Assembly (NCBI GenBank): GCA_045588675.1
Contig: JAZNER010000019.1
Span: 1-64,000 of the forward strand
From: SVTX01 sp045588675
GTDB taxonomy: Bacteria; Bacillota; Clostridia; Oscillospirales; CAG-272
DNA length: 64,000 nucleotides
Direction: 5' to 3'
Of this stretch, positions 7,836 through 17,209 are shown piece after piece. Below the pieces are notes generated by a model that was given only the letters and a program-made list of their open reading frames with translations, had not been told where the DNA came from and made no database searches. Positions within the stretch are counted from its first letter, which is position 1. The number at the start of each line of letters is the position of its first letter. A program made the position numbers and the translations under genes.

Positions 7836-10673
7836 TTATTTATTAAGCCATTTCTTGAGATATTGTCCTGTATATGAGCCCTTGACATTGGCAACCTCCT
7901 CAGGAGTGCCCTCAGCGACTATTTGTCCACCGCCTTCTCCGCCCTCAGGACCAAGATCAATAATGTGGTCAGCGCACTTGATCACATCAAGATTATGCTC
8001 AATGACAAGCACGCTGTTTCCCCCGTCGCAAATCATCTGCAAAACATCAAGAAGCTTTGCTACATCTGCGGTATGAAGTCCCGTCGTTGGCTCGTCAAGA
8101 ATATAAATCGTCTTGCCCGTGCTTCTCTTTGAAAGCTCGGTCGCAAGCTTAACTCTTTGAGCCTCTCCGCCCGAAAGTGTGGTTGAGGATTGTCCGATTT
8201 TAATATATCCAAGTCCTACATCATAAAGGGTTTTGAGCTTGCGGGTGATTTTGGGCAGTCCGTCAAAGAAATTAAGCCCCTCCTCAACTGTCATATCAAG
8301 CACATCAAAAATGCTTTTACCCTTGTATTTGACCTCAAGCGTATCCGAATTATATCTTTTGCCCTTGCATACATCACAGGTCACATAAACATCGGGAAGA
8401 AAGTGCATTTCGATACATTTTACTCCGTCGCCCTCACAGGCTTCACAGCGTCCGCCCTTATTATTAAACGAAAATCTGCCTGCTGCATAGCCTCTCGCCT
8501 TTGCGTCCTTGGTTGATGCGAAAAGCTCTCTTATATCGGTAAACAAGCCCGTATAGGTCGCAGGGTTTGAGCGCGGTGTCCGTCCGATCGGACTTTGGTC
8601 TATGCAAATCACCTTATCAAGATTTTCTATGCCCTCAATCCCCTCGCACTTGCCTGGATAGGAAATAGCGCGGTTCAGGTCGCGGGCAAGCTTTGGATAC
8701 AAAATCCCATTCACCAACGAGGATTTTCCCGAACCCGAAACGCCTGTCACACAAACAAATTTACCAAGCGGGATTTTAACATCGATCTTCTTTAAATTGT
8801 GCTCCTCGGCACCCTTTACAGTTAAATAATTACCATTGCCTTCTCGGCGTTTGTGAGGTATTGCGATTTTCCTTCTGCCCGACAAATACTCGCCTGTTAT
8901 TGAGCTTGTATTTTGTCTTATTTCATCGGGCGTTCCGACCGCAACGACCTGTCCGCCGTGAACTCCTGCGCCGGGTCCTATATCAACGATATAGTCAGCC
9001 TCCTCCATAGTTTCCTCGTCGTGCTCTACGACAATTACGGTATTGCCAAGGTCACGGAGCTTTTTGAGGGTTGAAATCAGCTTTGAATTGTCACGCTGAT
9101 GCAAGCCTATGCTTGGCTCGTCAAGAATATATAACACGCCGACAAGAGATGAGCCGATTTGAGTTGCAAGTCTTATTCTTTGTGCCTCTCCTCCCGAAAG
9201 CGTTCCTGCTTTTCTTGCAAGAGTGAGATAGTCAAGACCAACGCTTACAAGAAAACCTAGTCGCGAGCGTATCTCCTTCAGAATTTCTTTTGCAATTTCA
9301 TTTTCGGTTTCGCTCAATTCAAGCTTATTTACAAAATCAAGCGCATTTTTCACTGACAAAGCACAAAGCTCGTGTATGTTCATTCCGCCGACCGTTACCG
9401 CCAAGGACATAGGATTAAGCCTTTGCCCATTACAGTATTTACACGGCGCTTCTTCGATAAATTGCTCATAATATTCGGCGCTCATACCGTATTCAAGCCT
9501 TTGCTCGATCATACGCACAAGCCCCTCAAATTTAGCGCTCTTATCGTGAGCCTGTCCTCCAAAATATCTTGTAACCTGATAGCTTTGCTCTCCCGAACCG
9601 TTCATCAAAATATCATAGGCTTCGTCAGAAAAGTCCTTTATGGGAGTATCAAGGTCAAACCCAAATTTTTCACCGACCGCACGGAAAAGAGGTCCGTTCC
9701 AGCTCTCCTCTTCAAGAGTTTTAAAGCCGTTTACATTAATTGCTCCCTCGGAAAGCGAAAGCTTTTTGTCGGGGATAAGCCTATCTATTGCAATCCGTCT
9801 TGTTTCTCCAAGTCCCGAGCAATGAGGACACGCCCCTTGCGGATTGTTGAATGAGAACATTCTCGGCTCAAATTCACCGACAGAGATTCCGTGCTCCTCA
9901 CAGGCGTAGGATTGGGAAAAAGTGAGTATTCCCTCTTCATTTTCTTCTCTGTTTTCAAGCAGAGGAACTATTATCAGGTGTCCGTCAGCAATGCTCAAGG
10001 CATTTTCAACCGAATCTGATAATCTTGGGCGTATGCCCTCCCTCATAACAAGACGGTCAACAACGATTTCAATAGAGTGCTTTTTGTTCTTGTCAAGCTT
10101 AATCTCCTCGGACAAATCATAGATTATACCGTCAACCCTGACTCTGACATATCCGCTCTTCTTCGCGTCTGCAAAAACCTTTTCGTGCATACCCTTTTGC
10201 GCGCGGACAACGGGAGCGACCACCAAAAATCTCTCTCCCTCGGGCAATTTCATTATTCTGTCAATAATCTGGTCAACGCTCTGCTGTCTTATTTCCTTGC
10301 CGCACACGGGGCAATGAGGAATACCTATTCTGGCGTACAAAAGACGCAGATAGTCATAAATTTCGGTTACCGTTCCCACCGTTGAGCGTGGATTTTTTGA
10401 TGTCGTTTTCTGGTCAATTGAAATTGACGGAGAAAGTCCGTCTATTGAATCAACGTCAGGCTTATCAAGCTGACCAAGAAACATTCTCGCATAGCTTGAT
10501 AGCGACTCTACAAATCTTCTGTGCCCCTCTGCGTAGATTGTATCAAACGCAAGTGAGGATTTTCCTGAACCCGAAAGCCCCGAGAGAACAACCAGCTTGT
10601 CCCTCGGTATCGTGACATCTATATTTTTCAGATTGTGGACGCGCGCGCCCTTAATTACTATATTTTGTTCCAT
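7836..10673 (-). CDS. uvrA: Excinuclease ABC subunit A
   Basis: A 945-residue, full-length UvrA, the damage-sensing ATPase of nucleotide excision repair that loads UvrB at lesions. Both ABC modules are intact: Walker A GLSGSGKSS near residue 31 and GVSGSGKSS near 640, ABC signatures LSGGEAQRIRLA near 485 and LSGGEAQRVKLA near 826, and Walker B LDEPSIGLH and LDEPTTGLH. Zinc-binding cysteine pairs are visible (CPVC/CPHC in the first half, CEAC/CDVC near residue 740). It follows uvrB on the same strand with a 99-base gap that contains a GGGGC/GCCCC hairpin, so it may be partly uncoupled from uvrB. Confidence 0.97.
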   Translation of the reverse strand: MEQNIVIKGARVHNLKNIDVTIPRDKLVVLSGLSGSGKSSLAFDTIYAEGHRRFVESLSSYARMFLGQLDKPDVDSIDGLSPSISIDQKTTSKNPRSTVGTVTEIYDYLRLLYARIGIPHCPVCGKEIRQQSVDQIIDRIMKLPEGERFLVVAPVVRAQKGMHEKVFADAKKSGYVRVRVDGIIYDLSEEIKLDKNKKHSIEIVVDRLVMREGIRPRLSDSVENALSIADGHLIIVPLLENREENEEGILTFSQSYACEEHGISVGEFEPRMFSFNNPQGACPHCSGLGETRRIAIDRLIPDKKLSLSEGAINVNGFKTLEEESWNGPLFRAVGEKFGFDLDTPIKDFSDEAYDILMNGSGEQSYQVTRYFGGQAHDKSAKFEGLVRMIEQRLEYGMSAEYYEQFIEEAPCKYCNGQRLNPMSLAVTVGGMNIHELCALSVKNALDFVNKLELSETENEIAKEILKEIRSRLGFLVSVGLDYLTLARKAGTLSGGEAQRIRLATQIGSSLVGVLYILDEPSIGLHQRDNSKLISTLKKLRDLGNTVIVVEHDEETMEEADYIVDIGPGAGVHGGQVVAVGTPDEIRQNTSSITGEYLSGRRKIAIPHKRREGNGNYLTVKGAEEHNLKKIDVKIPLGKFVCVTGVSGSGKSSLVNGILYPKLARDLNRAISYPGKCEGIEGIENLDKVICIDQSPIGRTPRSNPATYTGLFTDIRELFASTKDAKARGYAAGRFSFNNKGGRCEACEGDGVKCIEMHFLPDVYVTCDVCKGKRYNSDTLEVKYKGKSIFDVLDMTVEEGLNFFDGLPKITRKLKTLYDVGLGYIKIGQSSTTLSGGEAQRVKLATELSKRSTGKTIYILDEPTTGLHTADVAKLLDVLQMICDGGNSVLVIEHNLDVIKCADHIIDLGPEGGEGGGQIVAEGTPEEVANVKGSYTGQYLKKWLNK

Positions 10674-10680
10674 TACTTAT

Positions 10681-10693
10681 GGGGCTTTGCCCC
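10681..10693. repeat. Short GC hairpin between uvrB and uvrA
   Basis: GGGGCTTTGCCCC forms a five-base stem with a TTT loop, followed on the plus side by a C/A-rich stretch. No T-run follows on the minus strand, so it is a weak attenuator or a processing site rather than a full terminator. Confidence 0.4.
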
Positions 10694-10772
10694 AACCCTA
10701 CAAGAAAAACCTTTCAAAAAAGGAATTCCTTGACCTTTCAAAACTTTTAAATCAAATACTAAGATATACCGC

Positions 10773-12755
10773 TCAATTTCCCTCGCGAAGCTTTTTTATC
10801 TCGTCACGCAGATATGCCGCTTTTTCAAATTCAAGCGTTCTCGCGGCGTCCTTCATCTCGCGAGTTAGCTTTTCAATCAGCTTTTCGCGCTCGCCTGCGG
10901 TCAGCTTCCTTGTATTCTTTGACTTGCCTGCGCGGCTCTTGCCCTTATCGCTTGACGAAGCTCCCATATCAATAATATCACGGACACCCTTGATAATAGT
11001 TTTCGGCACGATTCCGTTTGCCTTGTTATATTCGTCCTGAATTTTACGGCGGCGGTTTGTTTCAGAAATCGCTCTTTGCATTGAGCCTGTAATGTTATCG
11101 GCATACATTATTACCTTGCCCTCGGCATTTCTCGCCGCGCGCCCGATTGTCTGTATCAGCGACCTCTCTGCTCGCAAAAAGCCCTCTTTGTCGGCGTCAA
11201 GAATTGCAACGAGCGACACCTCAGGAATATCAAGTCCTTCGCGCAAAAGATTAATTCCGACAAGTACATCAAAAACACCAAGACGAAGGTCGCGAATAAT
11301 TTCCATACGCTCAATAGTATCAACATTAAAGTGAATATATCTCACCTTAATTCCGTTGCCCTCAAAATAATCGGTCAGATCCTCTGCCATTTTCTTGGTA
11401 AGAGTGGTAACCAGCACCCTCTCACCCTTATCTGCTCTCTTGCGGATCTCACCCATAAGATCGTCAACCTGACCTTCGATCGGTCTGACCTCAACCTCAG
11501 GGTCAAGAAGTCCTGTCGGGCGGATAATCTGCTCGACAGTCTGCTCCGAGTGATCGTTTTCATAGTCACCCGGCGTTGCACTTACAAATACCGCCTGATT
11601 AATTCTCTCCTCAAATTCTTCAAAGAATAAAGGACGGTTGTCATAAGCAGATGGCAAACGGAAGCCGTAATCAATCAGGTTCTTTTTTCTCGCCGTATCT
11701 CCGCCGCTCATTCCCTTTACCTGCGGCAAGGTCACGTGCGACTCGTCAACGAAAAGCAAGAAATCCTTTGGAAAATAATCAAGCAAGGTATATGGCGTTG
11801 AGCCCTTCGGTCTGCCCGACAAAATTCGCGAATAGTTTTCAACTCCGGAGCAAAAGCCGATCTCAGAGAGCATTTCCATATCGTATTTTACCCGCTCTGT
11901 AATTCTTTGAGCTTCAATCAGCTTGCCCTCAGCCTCGAAAAACCTTGCTCTTTCAACCATTTCGGCTAAGATCTCTTTAATTGCCGCCTCTCTTTTTTCG
12001 TCTGACACGGCATAGTGAGTTGCGGGATAGATCGGAGCATAGGAAAGCTCCCTGATAATCTCTCCCGTAACTATGTTGATCTCGCAAACGCGGTCAATTT
12101 CCTCGTCGAAAAATTCAACTCTGATCGCCTTTTCATTCATACTTGCGGGGATTATTTCAACAGTATCTCCGCGAACACGGAAGGAGTCACGGACAAGGCT
12201 CAAATCGTTTCTTGTATAGCTGATTGAAACAAGTCGGCGGATAAGCTCCTCGCGGGACATTAAGGTTCCGGGACGCACTGAAATTACCAAGTCCTTATAT
12301 TCGTCGGGCTCACCTAATGAATATATACAAGACACACTCGCAACGATAATCACATCGCGTCTTTCAAAGAGCGAGCTTGTTGCCGAGTGGCGCAAGCGGT
12401 CAATCTCGTCATTCACAAGAGCGTCCTTCTCAATGTACATATCCTTACCCGGAATATATGCCTCCGGCTGATAGTAATCATAGTAGGACACAAAATACTC
12501 AACCGCATTATCAGGGAAAAACTCACGAAATTCCGAGCACAGCTGGGCGGCAAGAGTTTTATTATGAGCAAGAACAAGCGTTGGCTTGTTGATTTTCTCA
12601 ATAACATTAGCCATCGTAAAGGTTTTGCCCGAGCCTGTAACACCCAAAAGAGTTTGCATTCTCTGCCCTCTGCGCACGCCCTCTACGATTTTTTCAATAG
12701 CTTGAGGCTGGTCGCCTGTCGGCTTGTATTCACTTTTCAGTACAAATTTATCCAT
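10773..12755 (-). CDS. uvrB: Excinuclease ABC subunit B
   Basis: A 660-residue UvrB, the helicase-like subunit that verifies DNA damage and recruits UvrC. Walker A GVTGSGKTFT lies near residue 40, the beta-hairpin region (YYDYYQPEAYIP) near 92, DESH (motif II) near 340, helicase motif VI near 540 (IQTIGRAARN), and a C-terminal UVR coiled coil that contacts UvrC at about 620-655. The ATG at 12755 has a GAGAGGAGAGG ribosome site; an in-frame extension to 12800 runs back across the promoter's downstream region and has none. uvrB precedes uvrA, and uvrC lies 2 kb upstream in a different unit. Confidence 0.96.
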   Translation of the reverse strand: MDKFVLKSEYKPTGDQPQAIEKIVEGVRRGQRMQTLLGVTGSGKTFTMANVIEKINKPTLVLAHNKTLAAQLCSEFREFFPDNAVEYFVSYYDYYQPEAYIPGKDMYIEKDALVNDEIDRLRHSATSSLFERRDVIIVASVSCIYSLGEPDEYKDLVISVRPGTLMSREELIRRLVSISYTRNDLSLVRDSFRVRGDTVEIIPASMNEKAIRVEFFDEEIDRVCEINIVTGEIIRELSYAPIYPATHYAVSDEKREAAIKEILAEMVERARFFEAEGKLIEAQRITERVKYDMEMLSEIGFCSGVENYSRILSGRPKGSTPYTLLDYFPKDFLLFVDESHVTLPQVKGMSGGDTARKKNLIDYGFRLPSAYDNRPLFFEEFEERINQAVFVSATPGDYENDHSEQTVEQIIRPTGLLDPEVEVRPIEGQVDDLMGEIRKRADKGERVLVTTLTKKMAEDLTDYFEGNGIKVRYIHFNVDTIERMEIIRDLRLGVFDVLVGINLLREGLDIPEVSLVAILDADKEGFLRAERSLIQTIGRAARNAEGKVIMYADNITGSMQRAISETNRRRKIQDEYNKANGIVPKTIIKGVRDIIDMGASSSDKGKSRAGKSKNTRKLTAGEREKLIEKLTREMKDAARTLEFEKAAYLRDEIKKLREGN

Positions 12756-12805
12756 CGCGACCTCTCCTCTCTCAAATGAAACTTCCGTTCTAAATATCAA
12801 GATTA

Positions 12806-12834
12806 ATTATAACATATTTTTGTCGATATGTAAA
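12806..12834 (-). promoter_or_regulatory. Probable promoter of uvrB-uvrA
   Basis: TTTACA and TATAAT, 17 bases apart on the minus strand, about 50 bases upstream of the uvrB start. I did not see a convincing LexA box overlapping it. Confidence 0.5.
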
Positions 12835-12907
12835 GTGATTTTGCCGAATTTTTTGATTTTTTTAATTCCTTAAATTACTTATTCCGGCAAAATCCCTAAA
12901 ATATTTC

Positions 12908-12944
12908 AAAAAGCAGCTGTCAAAAATTTTTACAGCTGCTTTTT
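12908..12944 (-). terminator. Terminator of the DUF308 gene
   Basis: AAAGCAGCTGT pairs with ACAGCTGCTTT around an AT-rich loop, just after the stop at 12949; T- and A-rich tracts flank both sides. Confidence 0.82.
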
Positions 12945-12948
12945 TATT

Positions 12949-13542
12949 TTAATCTTCGTGTTGCTCGGCACTAACCTCAATAAAATCGTCGCTTGAATTT
13001 TTCTTTTTAGATGCCATAATATAGGAAATCAACGAGAGCGTGAACGAGAGAACCGAAATTCCGATTACCGCCCAGCCCGAAACAAGAATAACTGTTTTAC
13101 CGACTATGTTTGCCACATCAAATATTGTGGGCAGAAATACAAGCAAAAGCACTCCTATAAGCAGTCTGAGCCATTCGCTCTTAATTCGGTCTTTCCAATC
13201 GCCCGAGAGCAAAATCCTGATAATCGGGAACGCAATCAGATAAACAGATACAATAGCCGTAATAACCGTTCCGTGATTGAATATCATCATTCCGCCGAGA
13301 ATTATTCCGAGAATTGCGAAAATAAGGTCAACAATTCCCGAAACTGAGCTAATATTCATAATTCCGTTGACAAGTGGCGGAATATTTGTAAAAATTACGA
13401 TTATTCCCGTAATAATCAATGCCCATTTCAGCAAAAATGAAATTTCAAAAAATGACGACATTAAAATTAACAAAACGCCGAAAATAACGCCTGTAACCAG
13501 CGAAACAATAATACTTGCAAGAATATTTTTCTTATTTGACAT
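12949..13542 (-). CDS. DUF308 (HdeD-like) membrane protein
   Basis: A 197-residue membrane protein with about six hydrophobic segments arranged as three helix pairs, and a charged, probably cytoplasmic C-terminal tail (from residue 180). This matches the DUF308/HdeD fold, whose function in Gram-positives is unknown. The start at 13542 is chosen because TGGAG lies seven bases upstream; longer in-frame versions begin inside the upstream hairpin. It has its own terminator and lies downstream of coaD, separated by two hairpins. Confidence 0.75.
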   Translation of the reverse strand: MSNKKNILASIIVSLVTGVIFGVLLILMSSFFEISFLLKWALIITGIIVIFTNIPPLVNGIMNISSVSGIVDLIFAILGIILGGMMIFNHGTVITAIVSVYLIAFPIIRILLSGDWKDRIKSEWLRLLIGVLLLVFLPTIFDVANIVGKTVILVSGWAVIGISVLSFTLSLISYIMASKKKNSSDDFIEVSAEQHED

Positions 13543-13587
13543 AATAATCTCCATTCCGCCGCCTTTGCGGCACAAATACAATCGTTG

Positions 13588-13661
13588 AATTTTGCCGAAA
13601 GGCAAAATTCGCGCGTGAAGCAGTTAATTTACCTATAAGTAGGAAGTAACTTTCACGCTGG
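13588..13661 (-). terminator. Two hairpins between coaD and the DUF308 gene
   Basis: AATTTTGCC-GAAA-GGCAAAATT (13588-13609) is a perfect nine-base stem with a stable GAAA-type loop. A longer imperfect stem, GCGTGAA...TTCACGC, spans about 13613-13661. Neither has a clean T-run, so they may end or attenuate the coaD transcript before the DUF308 gene. Confidence 0.4.
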
Positions 13662-13692
13662 CATTCCTTTCTTAAACGATTGACAAGCTCCA

Positions 13693-14196
13693 TCAATTCA
13701 TACCCTTTATATAATCTACCGCGTCGGCGTGGAGATAGTCCTGCAAAAGCTCAAAATTCTTTTCGGAAATCAATTCTCTTGCTGCCGTTGAGCTAACATA
13801 TGCAAATTTCTCGTCACAGGGCATAAAAATCGTTTGCGCGCGGTTGTTGTGCTCACGGTTCCATTTTGCGTGTATCATTTCATAATGCAAATCGCTCTCG
13901 TCGCGAAGCCCTCTTATAATCGCGCTCGCGCCAAGCTCGTCACAAAGGTCAATAAGCCTACCGCTGCTGCTCACCGCCACCGCATTGGGTATATGAGCAA
14001 TTGACCGCTTCACCATCTGGAGCCTTTGCTCCATTGTAAACAAGTATTCCTTTGACGAAAGACTGCTGTCGTACTTTGCCGAGTCATTATTCATTACCGC
14101 CACAAAAAGCTTATCGAACATAGGCGAGCTACGCTCAATAATATTTATGTGACCTATGGTTATCGGGTCATAGCTACCCGGAATTATAGCATACAT
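13693..14196 (-). CDS. coaD: Phosphopantetheine adenylyltransferase
   Basis: A 167-residue nucleotidyltransferase that makes dephospho-CoA from 4'-phosphopantetheine and ATP. The nucleotide-binding GSYDPITIGHINII (a T/HxGH motif at residues 7-20) and the downstream IIRGLRDESDLHYE segment near residue 88 are diagnostic, as is SSTAARE near 130 in place of the usual SSS-VRE motif. It follows rsmD by 23 bases, the conserved rsmD-coaD order of many bacteria, and is probably cotranscribed with uvrC and rsmD. Confidence 0.95.
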   Translation of the reverse strand: MYAIIPGSYDPITIGHINIIERSSPMFDKLFVAVMNNDSAKYDSSLSSKEYLFTMEQRLQMVKRSIAHIPNAVAVSSSGRLIDLCDELGASAIIRGLRDESDLHYEMIHAKWNREHNNRAQTIFMPCDEKFAYVSSTAARELISEKNFELLQDYLHADAVDYIKGMN

Positions 14197-14219
14197 TATT
14201 TTTCTCCCAAATCAAGAAT

Positions 14220-14780
14220 TTATATCGGCTTGACTATTGTTATATGCGCAATGCCGTATTTTGCTTTTTTTATAATTTCGTATTTTGACAGCAATTCAGG
14301 CGTATTTTCGAAAATATTCTCTTCCTCGCTTTCGCATACGACAATTGACGAGGGCTTTAACAATTCCGCATTCAAGAGAGCCGACAGACACTCTGCCGTA
14401 GCTCGCAGAGCGTACGGCGGGTCGATAAACACAATATCAAACTTTTTTTTGCCTCTCATTGCTCTGATGTAATCAAAAGCATCTGAATTAAATGCGCGAC
14501 AATATTCACCAAGCTTGGTCTTTTCGATATTTTTGTTGATTATCGCAATTGCGTCCTTGGATTTATCAACCAAAACTGCTCCGTTAGCCCCTCCCGATAC
14601 CGCTTCAAGTCCCATCTGTCCTGAGCCTGCAAAAAGGTCAAGCACCTCTCTGCCCTCAAGGTCAAAGCGAAGCATAGAAAAAACTGCTTCCTTTGCTCGC
14701 TCCGAGGTCGGTCTTGTATTCTCTCCCTCAAGCGTGGAAAGTCTTATTCCTCTTGCCCTTCCGCTTATTATTCGCATCAT
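14220..14780 (-). CDS. rsmD: 16S rRNA (guanine966-N2)-methyltransferase
   Basis: A 186-residue Rossmann-fold methyltransferase. The N-terminal RIISGRARG, RPTSERAKEAVFSML near residue 27, the SAM-binding VLDLFAGSGQMGLEA near 47 and the catalytic DPPY (in FIDPPYAL) near 121 identify RsmD, which methylates G966 of 16S rRNA using SAM. The gene lies 14 bases after uvrC and 23 bases before coaD. Confidence 0.94.
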   Translation of the reverse strand: MMRIISGRARGIRLSTLEGENTRPTSERAKEAVFSMLRFDLEGREVLDLFAGSGQMGLEAVSGGANGAVLVDKSKDAIAIINKNIEKTKLGEYCRAFNSDAFDYIRAMRGKKKFDIVFIDPPYALRATAECLSALLNAELLKPSSIVVCESEEENIFENTPELLSKYEIIKKAKYGIAHITIVKPI

Positions 14781-14794
14781 AATGTTAAATCCCT

Positions 14795-16630
14795 TTATTT
14801 ATCAAAATATTTTCTGATGTTTTTAGCATCTCTCTCGCTAATGCCCTTAACGCTTGCAAGCCTTTGGGCGCTTGCCTCGCGTATAGCTCCTATTCCTCCA
14901 AGCTCGCGCAAAAGAAGCTTCGCCTTGGCGTCGCCTATTCCCTTTATTTTTGTAAGAGAGGATTTCGTCAATGTTTTTCTCTTTGCGCTGTCCATCTTGG
15001 AAACTGTAAAGCGGTGAACCTCCTCTTGTATCTTATAAATAAATACAAACAGGGCGTTCTCGTGCGCAATGCTTATTTCTTCATTTTCAGTACAAAGCGC
15101 GCGGGTCTTATGGTAATCGTCTTTTACCATACCAAATACGGGAACATCAATATTCATCTCGCGGAGCAATTCCTTTACGGTTGAAACATGACCCCGTCCT
15201 CCGTCAAGCAAAATAAGGTCGGGTAAATTAGCAAATGAGCCCTCAGCATCATCAAGGTGCGCAAGTCGGCGCGAAAGCGCCTCTCTCATGCTCGCATAAT
15301 CATCTGTTCCGTCCTTGACACTATTGATCCTGAAGCTTCGGTAATCCGACTTCTTGAATTTAGTGCCGTCACAGACAATCATTCCTGCTGTTATGTGCTC
15401 GTGACCAAGGTTTGATATATCATACGCCTCAATTCGCTCGGGATAGGTTTCAAGTCTTAACAGCTCGGCTAAACGAAGAAGAATTTTTTCGTCCTTTTCG
15501 GCTTCGTTTCTATATATTTTTGCCTTTTCGGCGGCATTATCTCTGACCATTTCGCAGAGTGTCTTGCCATCTCCCCTCTCGGGAGTTCTTACATTCACCC
15601 TTCTGCCCGCCTTCTCGGACAGATAAGCCGAAACGAGCTCTCTGTCCTCATCTTCAAGAGAAAATGACAACAGGATACTTTTAGGTATATATTCCCGCAC
15701 TCTGTAAAGCTCACAAATAAATGCGCTAATATTGCTCTCGTCAATAATACGGTCTGCCCCGTAGAGATATTCATTTTTATCACTGACAGCGCCGTTTCTT
15801 ATAAAAAATACCGAAATGCAGGAGCACAAGTCATCATTATACAAGGCGATTACATCGTGCTCAACATCGGGAGCGGCAACCACCTTTTGCCTCTGCCCAA
15901 GTCTGTCAAGAGCCGCAAGAGTATCACGGCATCTTGCCGCCGCCTCGTATTTTTCGTTTTCGGCATACTTGTACATTTTCTCGGTCAATTCATTTTTAAC
16001 TGATGCAGTATGTCCCCGCAAAACATCAACGGCATATTTGATTTTTTCCGAATATTCGCTCTCATCGACATTTCCTGTGCAAACTCCGCAGCACTTTTTC
16101 ATTTGATAATAAAGGCAGGGGCGTTCCTTCCCTATATCCCTCGGAAATTTGCGCGTGCAGGTCGGTAACGCCAAAATAGCAGACAAGGTATTGATTACAG
16201 AAAAAACAATTGATGTTCCCGAATACGGTCCAAAATATCTTCCGCCGTCATTATCCCTTTTTCTTGTCATAACCAGTCTTGGATATGCTTCGTCTGTGAT
16301 TTTTATATAAGGATAGGATTTTGCATCCTTTAATCTTATATTATACTTGGGATTATATTGCTTAATCAGGGTATTTTCAAGCGACAGTGCTTCAATCTCG
16401 GTGTCGCAGACATAATAATCAAAATCCTTAACCGCTCTCACCATTTCGGCAGTTTTAACATTTTTTTCGCTATTTTGAAAATACTGTGACACTCTGTTCT
16501 TAAGCTTTCTTGACTTCCCTACATATATGACCTTGCCTGCCGAATTCTTCATAATATAAACTCCGGGCCGCACAGGCAAGGTGTTCGCCTTTTCAAGCAA
16601 GAGCTTTATTTCACTTTCTTTAATTGGCAT
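14795..16630 (-). CDS. uvrC: Excinuclease ABC subunit C
   Basis: A 611-residue UvrC that makes both incisions in nucleotide excision repair. In order: the GIY-YIG nuclease (PGVYIMKNSAGKVIYVGKS, residues 18-36), a four-cysteine segment (CTRKF...CLYYQMKKCCGVCTG near 155-180), a UVR domain (about 200-235), the RNase H-like 5' nuclease with EAYDISNLGHEH near 400, and two helix-hairpin-helix motifs at the end (LTKIKGIGDAKAK, LASVKGISERDAK). The ATG at 16630 has an AAAGGATAA ribosome site. It probably heads the uvrC-rsmD-coaD transcript. Confidence 0.96.
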   Translation of the reverse strand: MPIKESEIKLLLEKANTLPVRPGVYIMKNSAGKVIYVGKSRKLKNRVSQYFQNSEKNVKTAEMVRAVKDFDYYVCDTEIEALSLENTLIKQYNPKYNIRLKDAKSYPYIKITDEAYPRLVMTRKRDNDGGRYFGPYSGTSIVFSVINTLSAILALPTCTRKFPRDIGKERPCLYYQMKKCCGVCTGNVDESEYSEKIKYAVDVLRGHTASVKNELTEKMYKYAENEKYEAAARCRDTLAALDRLGQRQKVVAAPDVEHDVIALYNDDLCSCISVFFIRNGAVSDKNEYLYGADRIIDESNISAFICELYRVREYIPKSILLSFSLEDEDRELVSAYLSEKAGRRVNVRTPERGDGKTLCEMVRDNAAEKAKIYRNEAEKDEKILLRLAELLRLETYPERIEAYDISNLGHEHITAGMIVCDGTKFKKSDYRSFRINSVKDGTDDYASMREALSRRLAHLDDAEGSFANLPDLILLDGGRGHVSTVKELLREMNIDVPVFGMVKDDYHKTRALCTENEEISIAHENALFVFIYKIQEEVHRFTVSKMDSAKRKTLTKSSLTKIKGIGDAKAKLLLRELGGIGAIREASAQRLASVKGISERDAKNIRKYFDK

Positions 16631-16660
16631 ATTTATCCTTTCCTTGTTTAAAAAACAAGC

Positions 16661-16708
16661 AAAAGGCGCGGCACAGTCCACCCTTTGACTGCTATCCGCG
16701 CCTTTTTT
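16661..16708 (-). terminator. Terminator of ptsH
   Basis: AAAAGGCGCGG pairs with CCGCGCCTTTT about 13 bases after the ptsH stop codon, with T-rich sequence following on the minus strand. Confidence 0.8.
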
Positions 16709-16720
16709 ACAATTACGGTA

Positions 16721-16984
16721 TTATTCGTTAAATCCCGAGTTAATAAGGGATACCAAACCGCTAATTGCCATTTCTTCATCCTGACCGTCAGCTATAAGTG
16801 TAATTGACATACCTTTAGCAATACCGAGAGAAAGAACTCCCAGAAGGCTCTTTGCATTTACCTTACGGTCATCCTTTTCTACAAGTATAGTGCTCTTGTA
16901 GCAGTTTGCCTTTTGAATGAAGAATGTTGCAGGTCTTGCGTGCAGACCGCTTGCGTTTGTTATAACAACCTCACGAGTTTTCAT
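16721..16984 (-). CDS. ptsH: Phosphocarrier protein HPr
   Basis: An 87-residue HPr. The active-site histidine H15 sits in ASGLHARPA, and the regulatory serine S46 in NAKSLLGVLSLG, so both enzyme I phosphorylation and HprK-type regulation of carbon catabolite repression are possible. The gene stands alone, with no ptsI next to it, as is common in Clostridia where HPr is encoded apart. A PTS IIC-like permease lies 28 kb away at 44623-45732. Confidence 0.96.
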   Translation of the reverse strand: MKTREVVITNASGLHARPATFFIQKANCYKSTILVEKDDRKVNAKSLLGVLSLGIAKGMSITLIADGQDEEMAISGLVSLINSGFNE

Positions 16985-17209
16985 ATTTTAACCCCTATTT
17001 TAAGTATCAAAAAATTATATATGTGTTAAAGGCTTTATAGCCAAAATAAATCCAGATAAAACTTGGTTTATAATTAAGTATATCAAAAATTCAGCTTAAA
17101 ATCAAGGGGCAATATTATATATTTTTTGAGCTAATTTTAGCCATATTTATAGCATAATACACAATAACTATAAATTTTCGCCATATAAAGAGCAAAAATC
17201 GCTGTAAAA

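Noticed and set aside
9372..9854. Plus-strand open frame inside uvrA
   Set aside because: Shadow of uvrA; no ribosome site, and the minus-strand frame has full UvrA motifs.
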